The notes: generated by a model from the sequence alone, not told the origin. A stretch of DNA of 64,000 nucleotides from Negativicutes bacterium (GCA_031292015.1 JARLHY010000072.1:1-64000), one strand, 5' to 3'; counted from the stretch's first letter, positions 29,993 through 39,784 are shown. Numbers and translations: made by a program.

Positions 29993-31333
29993 ATGAAAAT
30001 TAAACAGGGGGATTTAAAAAAAAGTAATGTCCGTTACTTCGTGTTAATTATTATCTTTATTGTCACGACTTTCAACTATGTCGACCGGGCAACCCTTTCC
30101 ATCGCCGCCTTCGCCATGAGAAAAGAGCTTGGGTTTGACGCCGCCGCCATGGGTCTTGCCTTTTCCGCCTTTGGCTGGGCCTATACGGCCATGCAAATAC
30201 CGGGCGGCTGGATTTTAGATAAATATGGTGCGCGCAAGGTCTACGGCGTCGGTCTTTTGTGTTGGTCTGTTTTTACTTTCTTGCAGGGGTTTGTAGGGTA
30301 TTTTGCGTCGGCTTTTGCGTTGCTGTTTGCCTTGCGCTTCTTGATGGGAATAGCTGAATCCCCGGCATTCCCGGCCAACAGCCGGATCACCGTAATGTGG
30401 TTTCCCAATCATGAACGCGGTTTGGCAACATCCGTATACCAGTCGGCACAGTACTTTTCCCTGGCAGTATTCACTCCTTTGATGACATGGACGATATATA
30501 CCTGGAGCTGGCACTACATTTTCTTCTGGACAGGCGCTGTTGGCATCGGCATCGCTTTCGTCTGGTTTCATTATATCCGTGAGCCGAAAAACCACAAAGG
30601 CGTCAATCAGGCAGAACTGGATTATATACAGTCCGGCGGAGGGTTGACCGATATCGGTGAAACCAAAACGCAAATAAAATGGTCTCAGGTAAAGGCGCTT
30701 ATTAGTAATCGAATGATGATTGGCGTATATCTGGGACAATTCTGCCTGGCTACGATTACCTGGTTTTTCTTGACCTGGTTTCCTACTTATCTTGTCGAAG
30801 CCAAAGGGATGTCGATTCTAAAAGTCGGGCTTGTTGCCGCAATCCCCGCTATTGCCGGCTTTATCGGCGGGATGCTGGGCGGGGTTTGGTCTGACTGGCT
30901 GCTAAAGCGCGGCAACAGTCTCACATTTGCTCGAAAAACACCCATTATTCTGGGATTGTTATTTTCCTGCATTATCGTTGTAGCCAATTATGTTTCCTCG
31001 GAAATATTGGTTATAGCCGCCATGTCGCTGGCGTTTTTTTCGAAAGGCATAGGAAATTTGGGCTGGTGCATTATTGGTGATACTTCACCTAAAGAGCTGC
31101 TGGGGGTTAGCGGCGGGATTTTTAACCTCTGCGGCAATATATCAAGTATTGTAACCCCGATTGCGATAGGATACATTTTGAAATCCAGCGGTTCTTTTGA
31201 CGGAGCGTTGATATATGTAGGCCTGATAGGATTTATCGGAAGTATGTCCTATCTGTTCATTGTCGGCGATGTCAAAAGAATGGAGCTTTGCACCGAGATG
31301 AAAGAACAGGCCTCCTTTGTTAACCAGTCTTAG
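29993..31333 (+). CDS. MFS transporter, anion:cation symporter (ACS) type
   Basis: 446 residues, 12 helices. FNYVDRATLSIAAFAM and GWAYTAMQIPGGWILDKYGARKVYG are the signature of the ACS subfamily (glucarate, galactonate, hexuronate carriers). It would import the acid used by the two preceding enzymes. ATG is preceded by AAGGAG. Confidence 0.88.
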   Translation: MKIKQGDLKKSNVRYFVLIIIFIVTTFNYVDRATLSIAAFAMRKELGFDAAAMGLAFSAFGWAYTAMQIPGGWILDKYGARKVYGVGLLCWSVFTFLQGFVGYFASAFALLFALRFLMGIAESPAFPANSRITVMWFPNHERGLATSVYQSAQYFSLAVFTPLMTWTIYTWSWHYIFFWTGAVGIGIAFVWFHYIREPKNHKGVNQAELDYIQSGGGLTDIGETKTQIKWSQVKALISNRMMIGVYLGQFCLATITWFFLTWFPTYLVEAKGMSILKVGLVAAIPAIAGFIGGMLGGVWSDWLLKRGNSLTFARKTPIILGLLFSCIIVVANYVSSEILVIAAMSLAFFSKGIGNLGWCIIGDTSPKELLGVSGGIFNLCGNISSIVTPIAIGYILKSSGSFDGALIYVGLIGFIGSMSYLFIVGDVKRMELCTEMKEQASFVNQS

Positions 31334-31828
31334 TCCAGGGATGCTGACAGGGCTGATGAAATCAGAATATGCATCTAGGCCTCTTTGAACAGACTGAGAG
31401 GTTGGCAAAAGACGAAGTGACGGGGGCTTGCTGCTGAAGTTCTTTAAGAAGCCGAATTTAACATAGCGCTATAAGTACTGATTATTTACAACTATGATAG
31501 TGGTAAATACAGTGGTTGCTTACGTGTATTTTCGACAGGGCGTTTTATTTCTCGACTGGTTTCGCCGTTTCTGCCGGCCGGCCCGGCACAATTTGACATG
31601 GCCTTTGCTGCCTCGGCAGCCTTTGGGTGCTGATATCCCTTTGGACAAAGGCCAGGAAGCCAGTAATTGCGCGATGTTCCAGCAAATGGATAATCACTGT
31701 TGTTTTATACTATCATTTTAAATGCCTATTAATCATCTCTGATAAAAATAGGCCACCGTTCCCCGGTTTCATTCCGGGTGATGATGGCCGCGTTATTTCA
31801 GAACAAATTATGTTGTCTGCCTGGACGG

Positions 31829-31853
31829 AAAAAGACCACCCGTCCGGGTGGTC
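31829..31853 (-). terminator. Minus-strand terminator
   Basis: On the minus strand GACCACCCG-GA-CGGGTGGTC is followed by TTTTTCC. Best explained as the end of the pfkA transcript, about 250 nt past its stop. Confidence 0.65.
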
Positions 31854-32001
31854 CAGAGTGTCGACAAAGTGCCAAGAGCGGGAGGGGAATTCCTCCGCTA
31901 CGGACGATATCCTACGCCGTTTCACATGGCCGCCATGCCATCCTTGGCCGTCGCCGGCAGCAAAGCTGCCGATAACGGCCAAGGATATTAGTGAAACTAA
32001 G

Positions 32002-32031
32002 ACTCGGGTGATTTTGTCACCCGAGTTTTTT
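32002..32031 (+). terminator. Plus-strand terminator
   Basis: ACTCGGGTGA (32002-32011) / TCACCCGAGT (32017-32026), loop TTTTG, then TTTTT. No plus-strand gene lies directly before it, so it may end a non-coding transcript or the MFS operon. Confidence 0.75.
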
Positions 32032-32100
32032 AGCTGAACTTATCCACGTATGTGGGGGAGTCCCGCTGCGGAAATCCCCTCCCGTTTCCTTCTAACTACT

Positions 32101-33183
32101 TTAGTCGCCGAAGGAAATGCCGATGGAGCGGCCGACATGAAGGGCTTCGAGAGGTACGTTGCTGGGTTTGCCGGCAACATCCCGGATGGGTACGCGAACG
32201 ATTTCGTTTTTCTGAAGAGCGACCATGCAGTTGGTTTCGCCGGCGACAATGGCGTCGACAGCGGCTACTCCGTAGCGGGTCGCCAGCACCCGGTCAAAGG
32301 CGGTGGGACTGCCGCCGCGCTGCAGGTGGCCGAGGGTGGTACAGCGTGACTCGGCTCCGGTCAGGTCTTCGATTTGGCGGGCCAGTTTTTCGCCTACGCC
32401 GCCCAGGCGGATTTTTTCGGCGCTGCCTTCGACGATGCGGGAGACGGTGACTTCGCCGCCGGCCGGGAAAGCCCCTTCAGCGATGACGATGATGCTGAAC
32501 AGCTTGCCCTGGGCTTTGCGGGCGTTGATTTTGGCTACGACTGACTCGATGCGGAAGGGCAATTCGGGAATAAGGATGACGTCGGCACCGCCGGCCATCC
32601 CGGAATGCAGGGCAATCCAGCCGGCGTAGCGGCCCATGACTTCAAGCACCATGACCCGGTGATGGGACTCGGCGGTGGTGTGCAGTCGGTCGAGGGCGTC
32701 GCTGGCACAGGCCACGGCGGTGTCGAAACCGAAGGTCCGCTCGGTGTGGGGGATGTCGTTGTCAATAGTTTTGGGAACGCCAACCACCGGAAATCCCAGC
32801 TTGTCGAATTCACCGGAGATAGCCAGACTGCCGTCGCCACCGATGACGATCAAGGCCTCGATACCCCGGCTGCGCAGATTTTCCAGCGCCTGGCCGGACA
32901 TGTCGCGATAGCTGACCACGCCGTTTCTCTCTGTATAATATTTAAAAGGATTATCGCGGTTTGTCGTGCCCAAAATGGTGCCGCCGCGATGGAGAATTCC
33001 GGATACCTGGCTGTCGCTCATTTCTTCAATCTGATTTTCCACCAGACCGCCGAAGCCATTTTTGATGCCCCAGATTCTGATGCCATGGCTTAAACAGCTT
33101 CTTGTCACACTGCGGACAACTGCGTTCAGGCCGGGACAGTCCCCGCCTCCTGTTAAGACGCCGACTCGTTTGAAATTACCCAT
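32101..33183 (-). CDS. pfkA: 6-phosphofructokinase
   Basis: 360 residues. VGVLTGGGDCPGLNAVVRS, VIGGDGSLAIS (the Gly form that favours ATP over pyrophosphate) and PKTIDNDIPHTERTFGFDTA are PFK signatures; the length and GGDCPGLNA form fit group III/mixed-substrate PFKs. It phosphorylates fructose-6-P in glycolysis. Two ATGs are adjacent; 33183 is 7 nt from AAAGGAG and is preferred. Confidence 0.93.
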   Translation of the reverse strand: MGNFKRVGVLTGGGDCPGLNAVVRSVTRSCLSHGIRIWGIKNGFGGLVENQIEEMSDSQVSGILHRGGTILGTTNRDNPFKYYTERNGVVSYRDMSGQALENLRSRGIEALIVIGGDGSLAISGEFDKLGFPVVGVPKTIDNDIPHTERTFGFDTAVACASDALDRLHTTAESHHRVMVLEVMGRYAGWIALHSGMAGGADVILIPELPFRIESVVAKINARKAQGKLFSIIVIAEGAFPAGGEVTVSRIVEGSAEKIRLGGVGEKLARQIEDLTGAESRCTTLGHLQRGGSPTAFDRVLATRYGVAAVDAIVAGETNCMVALQKNEIVRVPIRDVAGKPSNVPLEALHVGRSIGISFGD

Positions 33184-33385
33184 CATTCCACTCCTTTATT
33201 TGAATAATGAAAAAGAATATCCTGGAAAAATTATATACTACAGCCGCACCAAGGGCAAGGAAATGTCGACTGCTGTCGATAAAGGAGTTGGCTGAAAGGG
33301 CGTGGAAAATAGAAAAAGCAGCCGAATTTGGCCTGCTTTGTCAAGCACCGCTGCCGGGAAGCAGCGATAGACAAGGGAGATAGAC

Positions 33386-34561
33386 ATGGCGAAACCCTTC
33401 AGCCTGTTGTCACGAAATTTTATTTGTGTCTGTGCCGCCAATTTCCTTTATTTCGGCAGTTTCTACCTGCTGATGCCGACTCTGCCGCAATACGTCGCCG
33501 GGCTGGGCGGCTCAGCCGGTCAGATCGGGCTGGTGGTGGGGGCCCTTACCCTGGCGTCGGTGGTGGTCCGGCCCTATTTCGGAAAGCTTGCCGACACTTA
33601 TGGCCTGAAGCGGTTCATGCTGCTGGGGTCCGGCTTTTTTTCCCTGCTGTTTTTAGCCTACGGGCATATCCAGGCGGTGGCGCCGCTGTACGTTTTACGG
33701 GTGGCACACGGTTTTGCCCACGCCGCTTTTTTGGTGGCGTCGGCGGCTTATGTCGCCGACCTGGCTCCGGCTGAGCGCCGGGGCGAAGTCATCGGTGTCT
33801 ATGGCACCGCTAGCGTAGTGGCCATGGCCATGTTTCCGGCCCTCGGTCTGGCGATTGTCCGGGATTACGGCGGCTTTCCGGCCCTGTTCGCCGGATCGGT
33901 GCTTGCCGCCGGAGCGGCTTTCGCACTGATTCTCTTTGTAAGCGAGGTCAAACCGGGCCGGCATCGCCCCGACAGGCTGAGTCTCGCGGCCATCGCCCGC
34001 CGGCGGGTGGTTCTGGTGGCCTCGCTGGCTCTATTCAGCGGAGCGACATCCTACGGGGCGATCATTACTTTTTTGCCGGTATACGCTCCGGAACGGGGCC
34101 TCGCCGACTTTGGAATCTTTTTCAGTATTTATGCTGTAAGCACGCTGGCCAGCAGGGTGCTGGCCGGAAAACTGTCGGACCGCATCGGCCGCCGCCGGGT
34201 GATTCTGCCATGCATGGGACTGGTGGCAGGGGCGATTTTTCTGCTGCCGCAGCTTTCCAGCCTCTGGCTGCTAGGCTTTATCGGGGTGTGCTTCGGGCTG
34301 GGATTCGGCGCCTTTATGCCGACCCTGAACGCACTGGTGGTCGACGACACGCCGTCGCAGCACCGGGGCAGCGTTCTCGGCTTTTTTACGTCGTTTATGG
34401 ATGTCGGCATTACCACCGGCGCGGTGGTTTTGGGACTGGCCGGGGAACACTGGGGTTATGGGACGATGTTCGCCCTTGGCGGGATCGTCGTCATCGGCGG
34501 CATTTTGGTTGTCGCCGCCGGCATCCGGACCGACGCTGCAAGACCGCACAATCAATCATGA
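33386..34561 (+). CDS. MFS transporter (DHA1-like)
   Basis: 391 residues, 12 helices. Loop 2-3 motif GKLADTYGLKRFMLLG and the second-half GKLSDRIGRRRVILP are classic major-facilitator motifs; the short N-terminus and length fit drug-efflux type carriers. Substrate unknown. ATG follows GGGAGATAGAC. It ends 16 nt before gluQ. Confidence 0.85.
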   Translation: MAKPFSLLSRNFICVCAANFLYFGSFYLLMPTLPQYVAGLGGSAGQIGLVVGALTLASVVVRPYFGKLADTYGLKRFMLLGSGFFSLLFLAYGHIQAVAPLYVLRVAHGFAHAAFLVASAAYVADLAPAERRGEVIGVYGTASVVAMAMFPALGLAIVRDYGGFPALFAGSVLAAGAAFALILFVSEVKPGRHRPDRLSLAAIARRRVVLVASLALFSGATSYGAIITFLPVYAPERGLADFGIFFSIYAVSTLASRVLAGKLSDRIGRRRVILPCMGLVAGAIFLLPQLSSLWLLGFIGVCFGLGFGAFMPTLNALVVDDTPSQHRGSVLGFFTSFMDVGITTGAVVLGLAGEHWGYGTMFALGGIVVIGGILVVAAGIRTDAARPHNQS

Positions 34562-34577
34562 CAACAGGTGGGAGCTT

Positions 34578-35528
34578 ATGAACAAGATACGCGGGCGTTT
34601 TGCCCCCAGCCCTTCGGGGGAAATGCATCTCGGCAACGCCTGGACGGCGCTGCTGGCCTGGCTTCAGGTGCGCAGCCTGGGAGGCAGGATGGTGCTGCGG
34701 ATGGAGGATCTGGATCCCGAGCGGTCCCGGCCGGAATACGCCGGCCAGATCATCCGGGATCTGCACTGGCTGGGCCTGGATTGGGACGAGGGACCGGATC
34801 GCGGCGGACCTTACCGGCCTTACAGCCAGAATGAGCGGCGCGGCCTGTATCAGGAGTTTCTCGACAGTCTGACCGAGCGGGGTCTGGTGTATCCGTGCTA
34901 CTGCACCCGGGCCGAGATCCTGGCCGCGGCGTCGGCGCCCCACGGGGGAGAAAATCCGTATCCGGGAACCTGCAGGTTCCTGAGTCTCCAAGAGCGGGAG
35001 AGCAGGCAGGCTCAGGGAAGAAGGCCGGCTCTCAGGCTGGTGGTGCCGTGCGAGCCGGTGGCTTTCGACGACGGCCTGCACGGACATATGGAAGAAAATC
35101 TGGCCGCGGCCTGCGGCGACTTCACGGTCCGCCGTTCGGACGGGGTACACGCCTATCAGCTGGCGGTGGTCATCGACGACGCCACCATGCATATCAGCCA
35201 TGTGCTGCGCGGGGCCGACCTCCTGGCCTCCACGGCCCGGCAGCTGCTCCTGTACCGGCTTTTCGGCTTCACGCCGCCCCGCTTCACCCATGTGCCGCTG
35301 CTCATCAGTCCGGATGGGCACCGGCTGTCCAAGCGGCAGCAGGATCTGTCGCTGGCGGCGCTCCGGGCCGGCGGGGTGACAGCAAGGGAAATTATCGGCT
35401 ATCTGGCCTGGAAAGCCCGCCTGAGCGACGATGCCACGCCGCTGGCCGCCGGCGAGCTTATCGGCCGGTTCGACTTAAGCCGGCTGCCGACAGAACCGGT
35501 TGTTGTGGAATTCCCGGCAGGCTGTTGA
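34578..35528 (+). CDS. gluQ: Glutamyl-queuosine tRNA(Asp) synthetase
   Basis: 316 residues from ATG 34578 (GTGGGAG upstream; the longer frame overlaps the MFS gene). HIGH-like PSPSGEMHLGN, KMSKS-like HRLSKRQ and the zinc ligands in YPCYCTR and YPGTCR, with no C-terminal anticodon-binding domain: the GluQ/YadB form, which attaches glutamate to queuosine in tRNA(Asp). The stop TGA lies inside a GCTGTTGAAAAAG repeat end (35521-35533). Confidence 0.9.
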   Translation: MNKIRGRFAPSPSGEMHLGNAWTALLAWLQVRSLGGRMVLRMEDLDPERSRPEYAGQIIRDLHWLGLDWDEGPDRGGPYRPYSQNERRGLYQEFLDSLTERGLVYPCYCTRAEILAAASAPHGGENPYPGTCRFLSLQERESRQAQGRRPALRLVVPCEPVAFDDGLHGHMEENLAAACGDFTVRRSDGVHAYQLAVVIDDATMHISHVLRGADLLASTARQLLLYRLFGFTPPRFTHVPLLISPDGHRLSKRQQDLSLAALRAGGVTAREIIGYLAWKARLSDDATPLAAGELIGRFDLSRLPTEPVVVEFPAGC

Positions 35529-35589
35529 AAAAGACATGCTCTAAATAATTTCTGGAAAGAGAAAACTTAGCTTGTTGAGTAACTATTCC

Positions 35590-35713
35590 TCAGGCCGTTC
35601 AGAAATCCCCAGATGCACGACGGCCCCGCAAGCCCAGCAGCGACGCGTACTGGGAAGTACGCTAGCAATGGGATTGTGGGGCCAACAAAGCAGATGGGGG
35701 TTTATCAACGGCC
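35590..35713 (-). repeat. Palindromic intergenic repeat, family A, copy 1
   Basis: Ends are near inverted repeats: CAGGCCGTTGATAAACCCCC and CAGGCCGTTCAGAAATCCCC (each read inward). The core has GGCCCCGCAAG, GCTAGCGTACTTCCCAGTACGC and GGGGCCGTCGTGCATCTGGGG-like blocks. The same blocks recur at 61252-61485 inside the mobile element. No transposase; looks like a MITE or structured repeat. Confidence 0.7.
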
Positions 35714-35714
35714 T

Positions 35715-35738
35715 GACTCCGACCTTTCGGTCGGAGTC
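35715..35738 (-). terminator. Hairpin after the NlpC/P60 gene
   Basis: Perfect stem GACTCCGACC / GGTCGGAGTC with a 4-nt loop, 4 nt beyond the stop of the minus-strand gene; no long T-run, the family A repeat follows directly. Confidence 0.6.
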
Positions 35739-35742
35739 AAGA

Positions 35743-36651
35743 TCAGCGGTAGCGTCTGGCGCCGCAATATTCGTCACCATATACGCCGGCGGCGAAGGGT
35801 TCCTCGCGGACGGCGGAGCGGCTGTTGGGGGCGTGGATCATCAGGCCTTCACCGGCGTAGATGCCGACATGGTGGATAGCGCCCTGGCCGTTGTCACCGG
35901 CGAAAAAAAGCAGGTCGCCGCAGGCAAGGTCGGCCCTGGCGACGGCGGTGCCGGCCCGGGCCTGCTCGTCGGCGTCGCGGGGGATCCGCAGTCCCTGGGA
36001 CTGATAGAGCCGCAGGGCGAACCCGGAGCAGTCGAAGCCATAAGCTGAGGTGCCGCCCCAGATATAGCGCAGCCCCAAAAAGCGCCTGGCCTCGGCCGGC
36101 AGATTTTCCGGCCGGAAGGAAATTTCGTCGACCGCGGTTGTGGCAGCGGCGGGCAGAAAACCGGTGCCTCCGTCAGGCAGACGGACCGTGACGGTCTCGC
36201 CGCACGCCGCCAGGCGGGGCAGCCTGGTCTGATAGGTCAGCCCGGTCAGGACGGCGGTGGCGCCGGAATTCAGGTACAGAGGAGTTCTCGCCGCAGTTAC
36301 CGCGACAAGCGGCAACTGCTCCTGCTCCCGCAGGTAGGTTTCGTCAAAGCACACCTGAGCCGCCGGCAGCCAGCCGGGATAACCCCGGCCGTCCTGGTCG
36401 GTGAGCTGCTCCACGGCGGCCACCTTCAGCCAGTCGCCCTGCCGGTCGAGAATAGCCAGCCGCTCGCCGAACAGGACCTGGGTTTCGACTTTGCCCACCA
36501 GCCAGAGGCGCATTTCGTCATCCATGCCGTCGGCCCAGGCGGCCGGGGCGTTGGCCGGCGCCAGGATCAGCTCATCGTAAGCCCGTTTGGCGCCCGGCTC
36601 GGTCCACAGGACGGCGACCGGAACGTTTACCGCGCCGAAGGTTTCAGTCAT
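35743..36651 (-). CDS. NlpC/P60 peptidoglycan endopeptidase with N-terminal SH3-like domains
   Basis: 302 residues from ATG 36651 (GGAGG 5 nt upstream). The C-terminal NlpC/P60 domain has the catalytic Cys in FDCSGFALRLYQ, His in IHHVGIYAG and polar third residue in IHAPNS. The N-terminal ~170 residues contain SH3b-like segments (RLAILDRQGDWLKVAAVEQ; GYPGWLPAAQV), as in gamma-D-Glu-diaminopimelate endopeptidases of the YkfC type. No signal peptide is visible, suggesting a cytoplasmic recycling role. The beta-lactamase-like gene upstream runs the same way. Confidence 0.85.
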   Translation of the reverse strand: MTETFGAVNVPVAVLWTEPGAKRAYDELILAPANAPAAWADGMDDEMRLWLVGKVETQVLFGERLAILDRQGDWLKVAAVEQLTDQDGRGYPGWLPAAQVCFDETYLREQEQLPLVAVTAARTPLYLNSGATAVLTGLTYQTRLPRLAACGETVTVRLPDGGTGFLPAAATTAVDEISFRPENLPAEARRFLGLRYIWGGTSAYGFDCSGFALRLYQSQGLRIPRDADEQARAGTAVARADLACGDLLFFAGDNGQGAIHHVGIYAGEGLMIHAPNSRSAVREEPFAAGVYGDEYCGARRYR

Positions 36652-36683
36652 ATATACCTCCAATAATGCAAATCACTTTCAAT

Positions 36684-37481
36684 CTACGGATTGAGACTGT
36701 CATACACGGCCCGGGAAAGACGGGCGATGGTCCGCTGGCCCCGCAGCGCGTCAGGCAGGTCGTCGCTCATGGCGACAATGGCGTAGTGGCGGCTGGGACC
36801 ATAGACGATGCCGGCGTCGTGCTCGGCGCCGTCCAGCTCCCCTGTCTTGTGGGCCAGTTGGACTCCCTCCGGCAGCAGCAGCGGCAGCTTGCACTTGTCC
36901 TGTTGGCCCCTAAGGATCGACAGCATGGTCTCGTCCCTGTCAGGGCCGAGGCAGCGGTGCCGGTAGAGGCATTCCAGCACCGACACCATTTCGCCGACCG
37001 ATGTATAGTTCTCGCGGCCTGCTTCGGCGCTGACAAAGTCCATCATCTTGCGCCGCAGCACGGTGTCGCGGCAGCCCAGCCCGGCGATGGCGGCGTTGAC
37101 AGCAGCAAAGGTCAGCCGGTTGATCAGCATGTTGGTGGCGGTGTTGTCACTTTCGACGATCATCAGGTCGATCAGTTCGTACCAGGTCTTCAGCGTCCCA
37201 GGCGCGGCGTGTTCCAGCGGACCGGCGCCGCCGACCTGTACGTCTTCGGTGACCGGCTGCTTTTCGTCGAGGTTCAGCCGCCCATCGGCCGACTGGCGAA
37301 AGGCTTCGATCATGATAAAAATTTTGATCAGGCTGGCGGACCGCATCGGGCGGGGATTCCACTCCCACTGCCGGCCGGAGGCCAGGTCTTTTACGGCCAA
37401 CGAATAACAGCCCGGCTCACCGGCCAGGATGTCGTCAACCATGGTTTTAAGGGTATCCTGCGGCAAAAAGATCAACTCCAT
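36684..37481 (-). CDS. Class A beta-lactamase-like serine hydrolase
   Basis: 265 residues. SxxK in SASLIKIFIM, SDN in VESDNTATN and KTG in HKTGELDGAEHDAG follow class A order and spacing. No signal peptide is seen, and the protein pairs with an NlpC/P60 gene, so a role in processing cell-wall fragments is as likely as drug resistance. The canonical Omega-loop ExxLN is not obvious. Start uncertain: ATG 37481 or TTG 37499; neither has a clear ribosome site. Confidence 0.75.
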   Translation of the reverse strand: MELIFLPQDTLKTMVDDILAGEPGCYSLAVKDLASGRQWEWNPRPMRSASLIKIFIMIEAFRQSADGRLNLDEKQPVTEDVQVGGAGPLEHAAPGTLKTWYELIDLMIVESDNTATNMLINRLTFAAVNAAIAGLGCRDTVLRRKMMDFVSAEAGRENYTSVGEMVSVLECLYRHRCLGPDRDETMLSILRGQQDKCKLPLLLPEGVQLAHKTGELDGAEHDAGIVYGPSRHYAIVAMSDDLPDALRGQRTIARLSRAVYDSLNP

Positions 37482-37659
37482 GACTAAATTGCTATACAAT
37501 AATTCGGCAAACGCCGGCTAAACCCTTGTGTTCCCGGGATAATGGGGGGTATGGATTGGCTGCCGGCTGCGCAAATTATCTTTGTATAGGCCGCTTCCAA
37601 AAGGCCGAAGTCAGTTTCAAGCCATATGATTGATATCTTTTTATGGGAAGGTGTCTGCT

Positions 37660-39261
37660 GTGTTCAACCGAAAGTCAATACTTCTTCTGGTACTTATCCT
37701 GGTCTGTGTTGCCCTGCTGAGTGGCTGCGGCCGCTTCGGCGGCAAGGCGGGGCCCAAATACCTGCGCTACGCGGTTGGGGCGGAGCCCGAGACCGTTGAT
37801 CCGCGCAAATCCACCAGCGTGGCGGCGTCGACCGTCGAGGCCCAGCTTTTCGAAGGGCTGACCGGGCTGGATCGTGACAACAAACCGGTGCCGGCGGTGG
37901 CTGAGCGGTGGGAAGTGTCGGCTGACGGCCTGAAGTACGTTTTTTATCTGCGCAGCGACGCCAGGTGGTCCAACGGCGAACCGGTGACGGCCCAGGATTT
38001 CGAATACGCCTGGAAGTCGACTCTCAGTCCGGAACTGGCCAGCAGCTACGCCTATCAGCTGTTTTATCTCAAAAACGGCGAAGCCTACAATACCAAACAG
38101 GTCGACGCCGGCGAGGTGGGAGTGAAGGCGGTGGGGGACCGTATGCTTGAGGTCACTCTGGAGAAGCCCACGCCCTACTTCTTATCATTAACCGCTTTTC
38201 ATACATATTATCCTGTCAACAGGCAGGCAGCCGCCAACGGAAAATGGGCCAGCGATCCCAAGACCATTGTCGGCAACGGACCGTTCAAGATGACCAGTTG
38301 GGTTCATGACAGCAAAATGGAGTTTGTCAAAAACGATAATTATTGGGACGCCGCCAAGGTCCCGATGGCGAAGCTGGATCTCATTCTGGTGGACAACAAC
38401 AGCACGGTGCTGACAATGTTCGAAAATGGCCAGCTGGACATGGCCGAGAATACGCCTGCCAGCGAGATTCCCCGGGTGATTAAGGAGGGAAAACTGAAGA
38501 TATTTCCGTTCCTGGCCACCTATTATTATACCTTCAATGTCAGCCAGCCGCCCTTCGACAACCCCAAGGTGCGAAAAGCCTTCAGTCTGGCCATCGACCG
38601 CCAGAGCATCATCAGCCGGATCCTCCGGGCTGAACAACAGCCGGCCCTGGCCCTTGTGCCAAACGGTCTGCCTGACGCCAGCGCCGGCGAAGATTTCCGG
38701 CTGAAGGGCGGGAATTATCTCCAGGACAACGATGTCGCCACAGCCCAGAAGTTGTTGGCTGAAGCCGGCTATCCCGAAGGCAAGGGGCTGCCGGCCGTCA
38801 CACTGCTGTATAATACGAGCGAAAGCCACAAAATGATCGCCGAGGCGGTCCAGGAAATGTGGAAAAAGAACCTGGGGGTAGTCGTCCAGCTGAGCAACCA
38901 GGAGTGGAAGGTGTTTCTCGACAATCTGGATAAACGCAACTACCAGGTGGCCAGGGACAGCTGGATCGGCGACTATGCCGACGCCATGACCTTCATCGAC
39001 CTGTTCGAGTCTGAGGGTGGCAACAACACTCCCGGCTACAAAAATCCGGCCTATGACGCGCTGGTGAAGGCTGCCAAGTCGACGCCGGACCAGGCCGACC
39101 GGATCGCGGCGATGCACAGGGCCGAGAAAATGCTGATGGATGACGCAGTCATCGCCCCAATCTATTTTTACACCAATCCGGTCCTGGTCAGGGACAATGT
39201 AAAGGGCTACATCCGTTCGATCCTGGGGACGGTGTACCTGAAAGAAGCCTATGTCGAATAG
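37660..39261 (+). CDS. Oligopeptide ABC transporter substrate-binding lipoprotein (OppA type)
   Basis: 533 residues from GTG 37660 (GGAAGGTG upstream). Lipobox LSGC after a hydrophobic helix, then SBP_bac_5 features: AEPETVDPRKS, LFEGLTGLDRDNKPVPAVAERWEVS and YFLRSDARWSNGEPVTAQDFEYAWK-like segment. It binds peptides (possibly murein peptides, given the neighbours) outside the membrane. No permease or ATPase genes are adjacent, so it is an orphan or shares a system elsewhere. Confidence 0.9.
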   Translation: MFNRKSILLLVLILVCVALLSGCGRFGGKAGPKYLRYAVGAEPETVDPRKSTSVAASTVEAQLFEGLTGLDRDNKPVPAVAERWEVSADGLKYVFYLRSDARWSNGEPVTAQDFEYAWKSTLSPELASSYAYQLFYLKNGEAYNTKQVDAGEVGVKAVGDRMLEVTLEKPTPYFLSLTAFHTYYPVNRQAAANGKWASDPKTIVGNGPFKMTSWVHDSKMEFVKNDNYWDAAKVPMAKLDLILVDNNSTVLTMFENGQLDMAENTPASEIPRVIKEGKLKIFPFLATYYYTFNVSQPPFDNPKVRKAFSLAIDRQSIISRILRAEQQPALALVPNGLPDASAGEDFRLKGGNYLQDNDVATAQKLLAEAGYPEGKGLPAVTLLYNTSESHKMIAEAVQEMWKKNLGVVVQLSNQEWKVFLDNLDKRNYQVARDSWIGDYADAMTFIDLFESEGGNNTPGYKNPAYDALVKAAKSTPDQADRIAAMHRAEKMLMDDAVIAPIYFYTNPVLVRDNVKGYIRSILGTVYLKEAYVE

Positions 39262-39352
39262 GCGGTTTCCATTGACCCGGCAGGGTCCGAGGGAATATAA
39301 TGAAATTAGAAAAGTTATCCAGTAGGAACCAATAAGCATTAGGAGGAATAGA

Positions 39353-39745
39353 ATGGACAGCATCGACCAGACCATGGGTTGCAAAACCTGGGCGGTGGTA
39401 GGAGCCAACAACAATGACGATAAATTCGGCTGCAAGATATTCCGGTATCTGAACCGGGCGGGGAAATACCAGGTGTTTCCGGTCAATCCCGGACTGGAAG
39501 AGGTTCAGGGGCAGAAATGCTACGCCAGCGTGAAAGACCTGCCGGAGAAGCCGGACGCCGTGAATGTGGTGGTGCCGCCGCGGGTGGGCGAGCAGGTTAT
39601 GCGCGACTGCGCCGAGGCCGGCATCAAGACGGTCTGGCTGCAGCCCGGCGCTGACGCCGATTCGGTGGTTAAATTGGGCAAGGAATTGGGGCTGGAAGTC
39701 ATTTGCGCCTGCGTCCTGGTGGAAGGACGCCGCCGCGGTATCTAG
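39353..39745 (+). CDS. CoA-binding domain protein (YccU-like)
   Basis: 130 residues, a lone Rossmann CoA-binding domain: WAVVGANNNDDKFGCKIFRYL, VFPVNPGLEEVQG and VVVPPRVGEQVMRDCAEAGIKTVWLQPGA. Small proteins of this type are thought to bind CoA in redox or metabolic regulation. ATG after AGGAGG. Thioredoxin follows 39 nt later. Confidence 0.88.
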   Translation: MDSIDQTMGCKTWAVVGANNNDDKFGCKIFRYLNRAGKYQVFPVNPGLEEVQGQKCYASVKDLPEKPDAVNVVVPPRVGEQVMRDCAEAGIKTVWLQPGADADSVVKLGKELGLEVICACVLVEGRRRGI

Positions 39746-39784
39746 GGTTAGGGTTCGAACTACGAAGAATAAAGGAGGATTACA

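Larger units (their letters stand above)
31334..32100. other. 767-bp gene-free region with several hairpins
   Basis: No convincing gene. It holds a weak CCTCT...AGAGG hairpin after the MFS gene (about 31380-31401), a minus-strand terminator (31834-31853 with T-run), a large imperfect hairpin (31941-31961 / 31965-31985, loop AAA) and a plus-strand terminator (32002-32031). The outer sequences CGGGAGGGGAATTCCTCCGC (31879-31898) and GCGGAAATCCCCTCCCG (32068-32084) are near inverted repeats, so 31879-32084 may fold as one unit. Confidence 0.5.

Noticed and set aside
38188..39486. 432-codon minus-strand frame over the OppA-type gene
   Set aside because: Antisense shadow with no recognisable motif.
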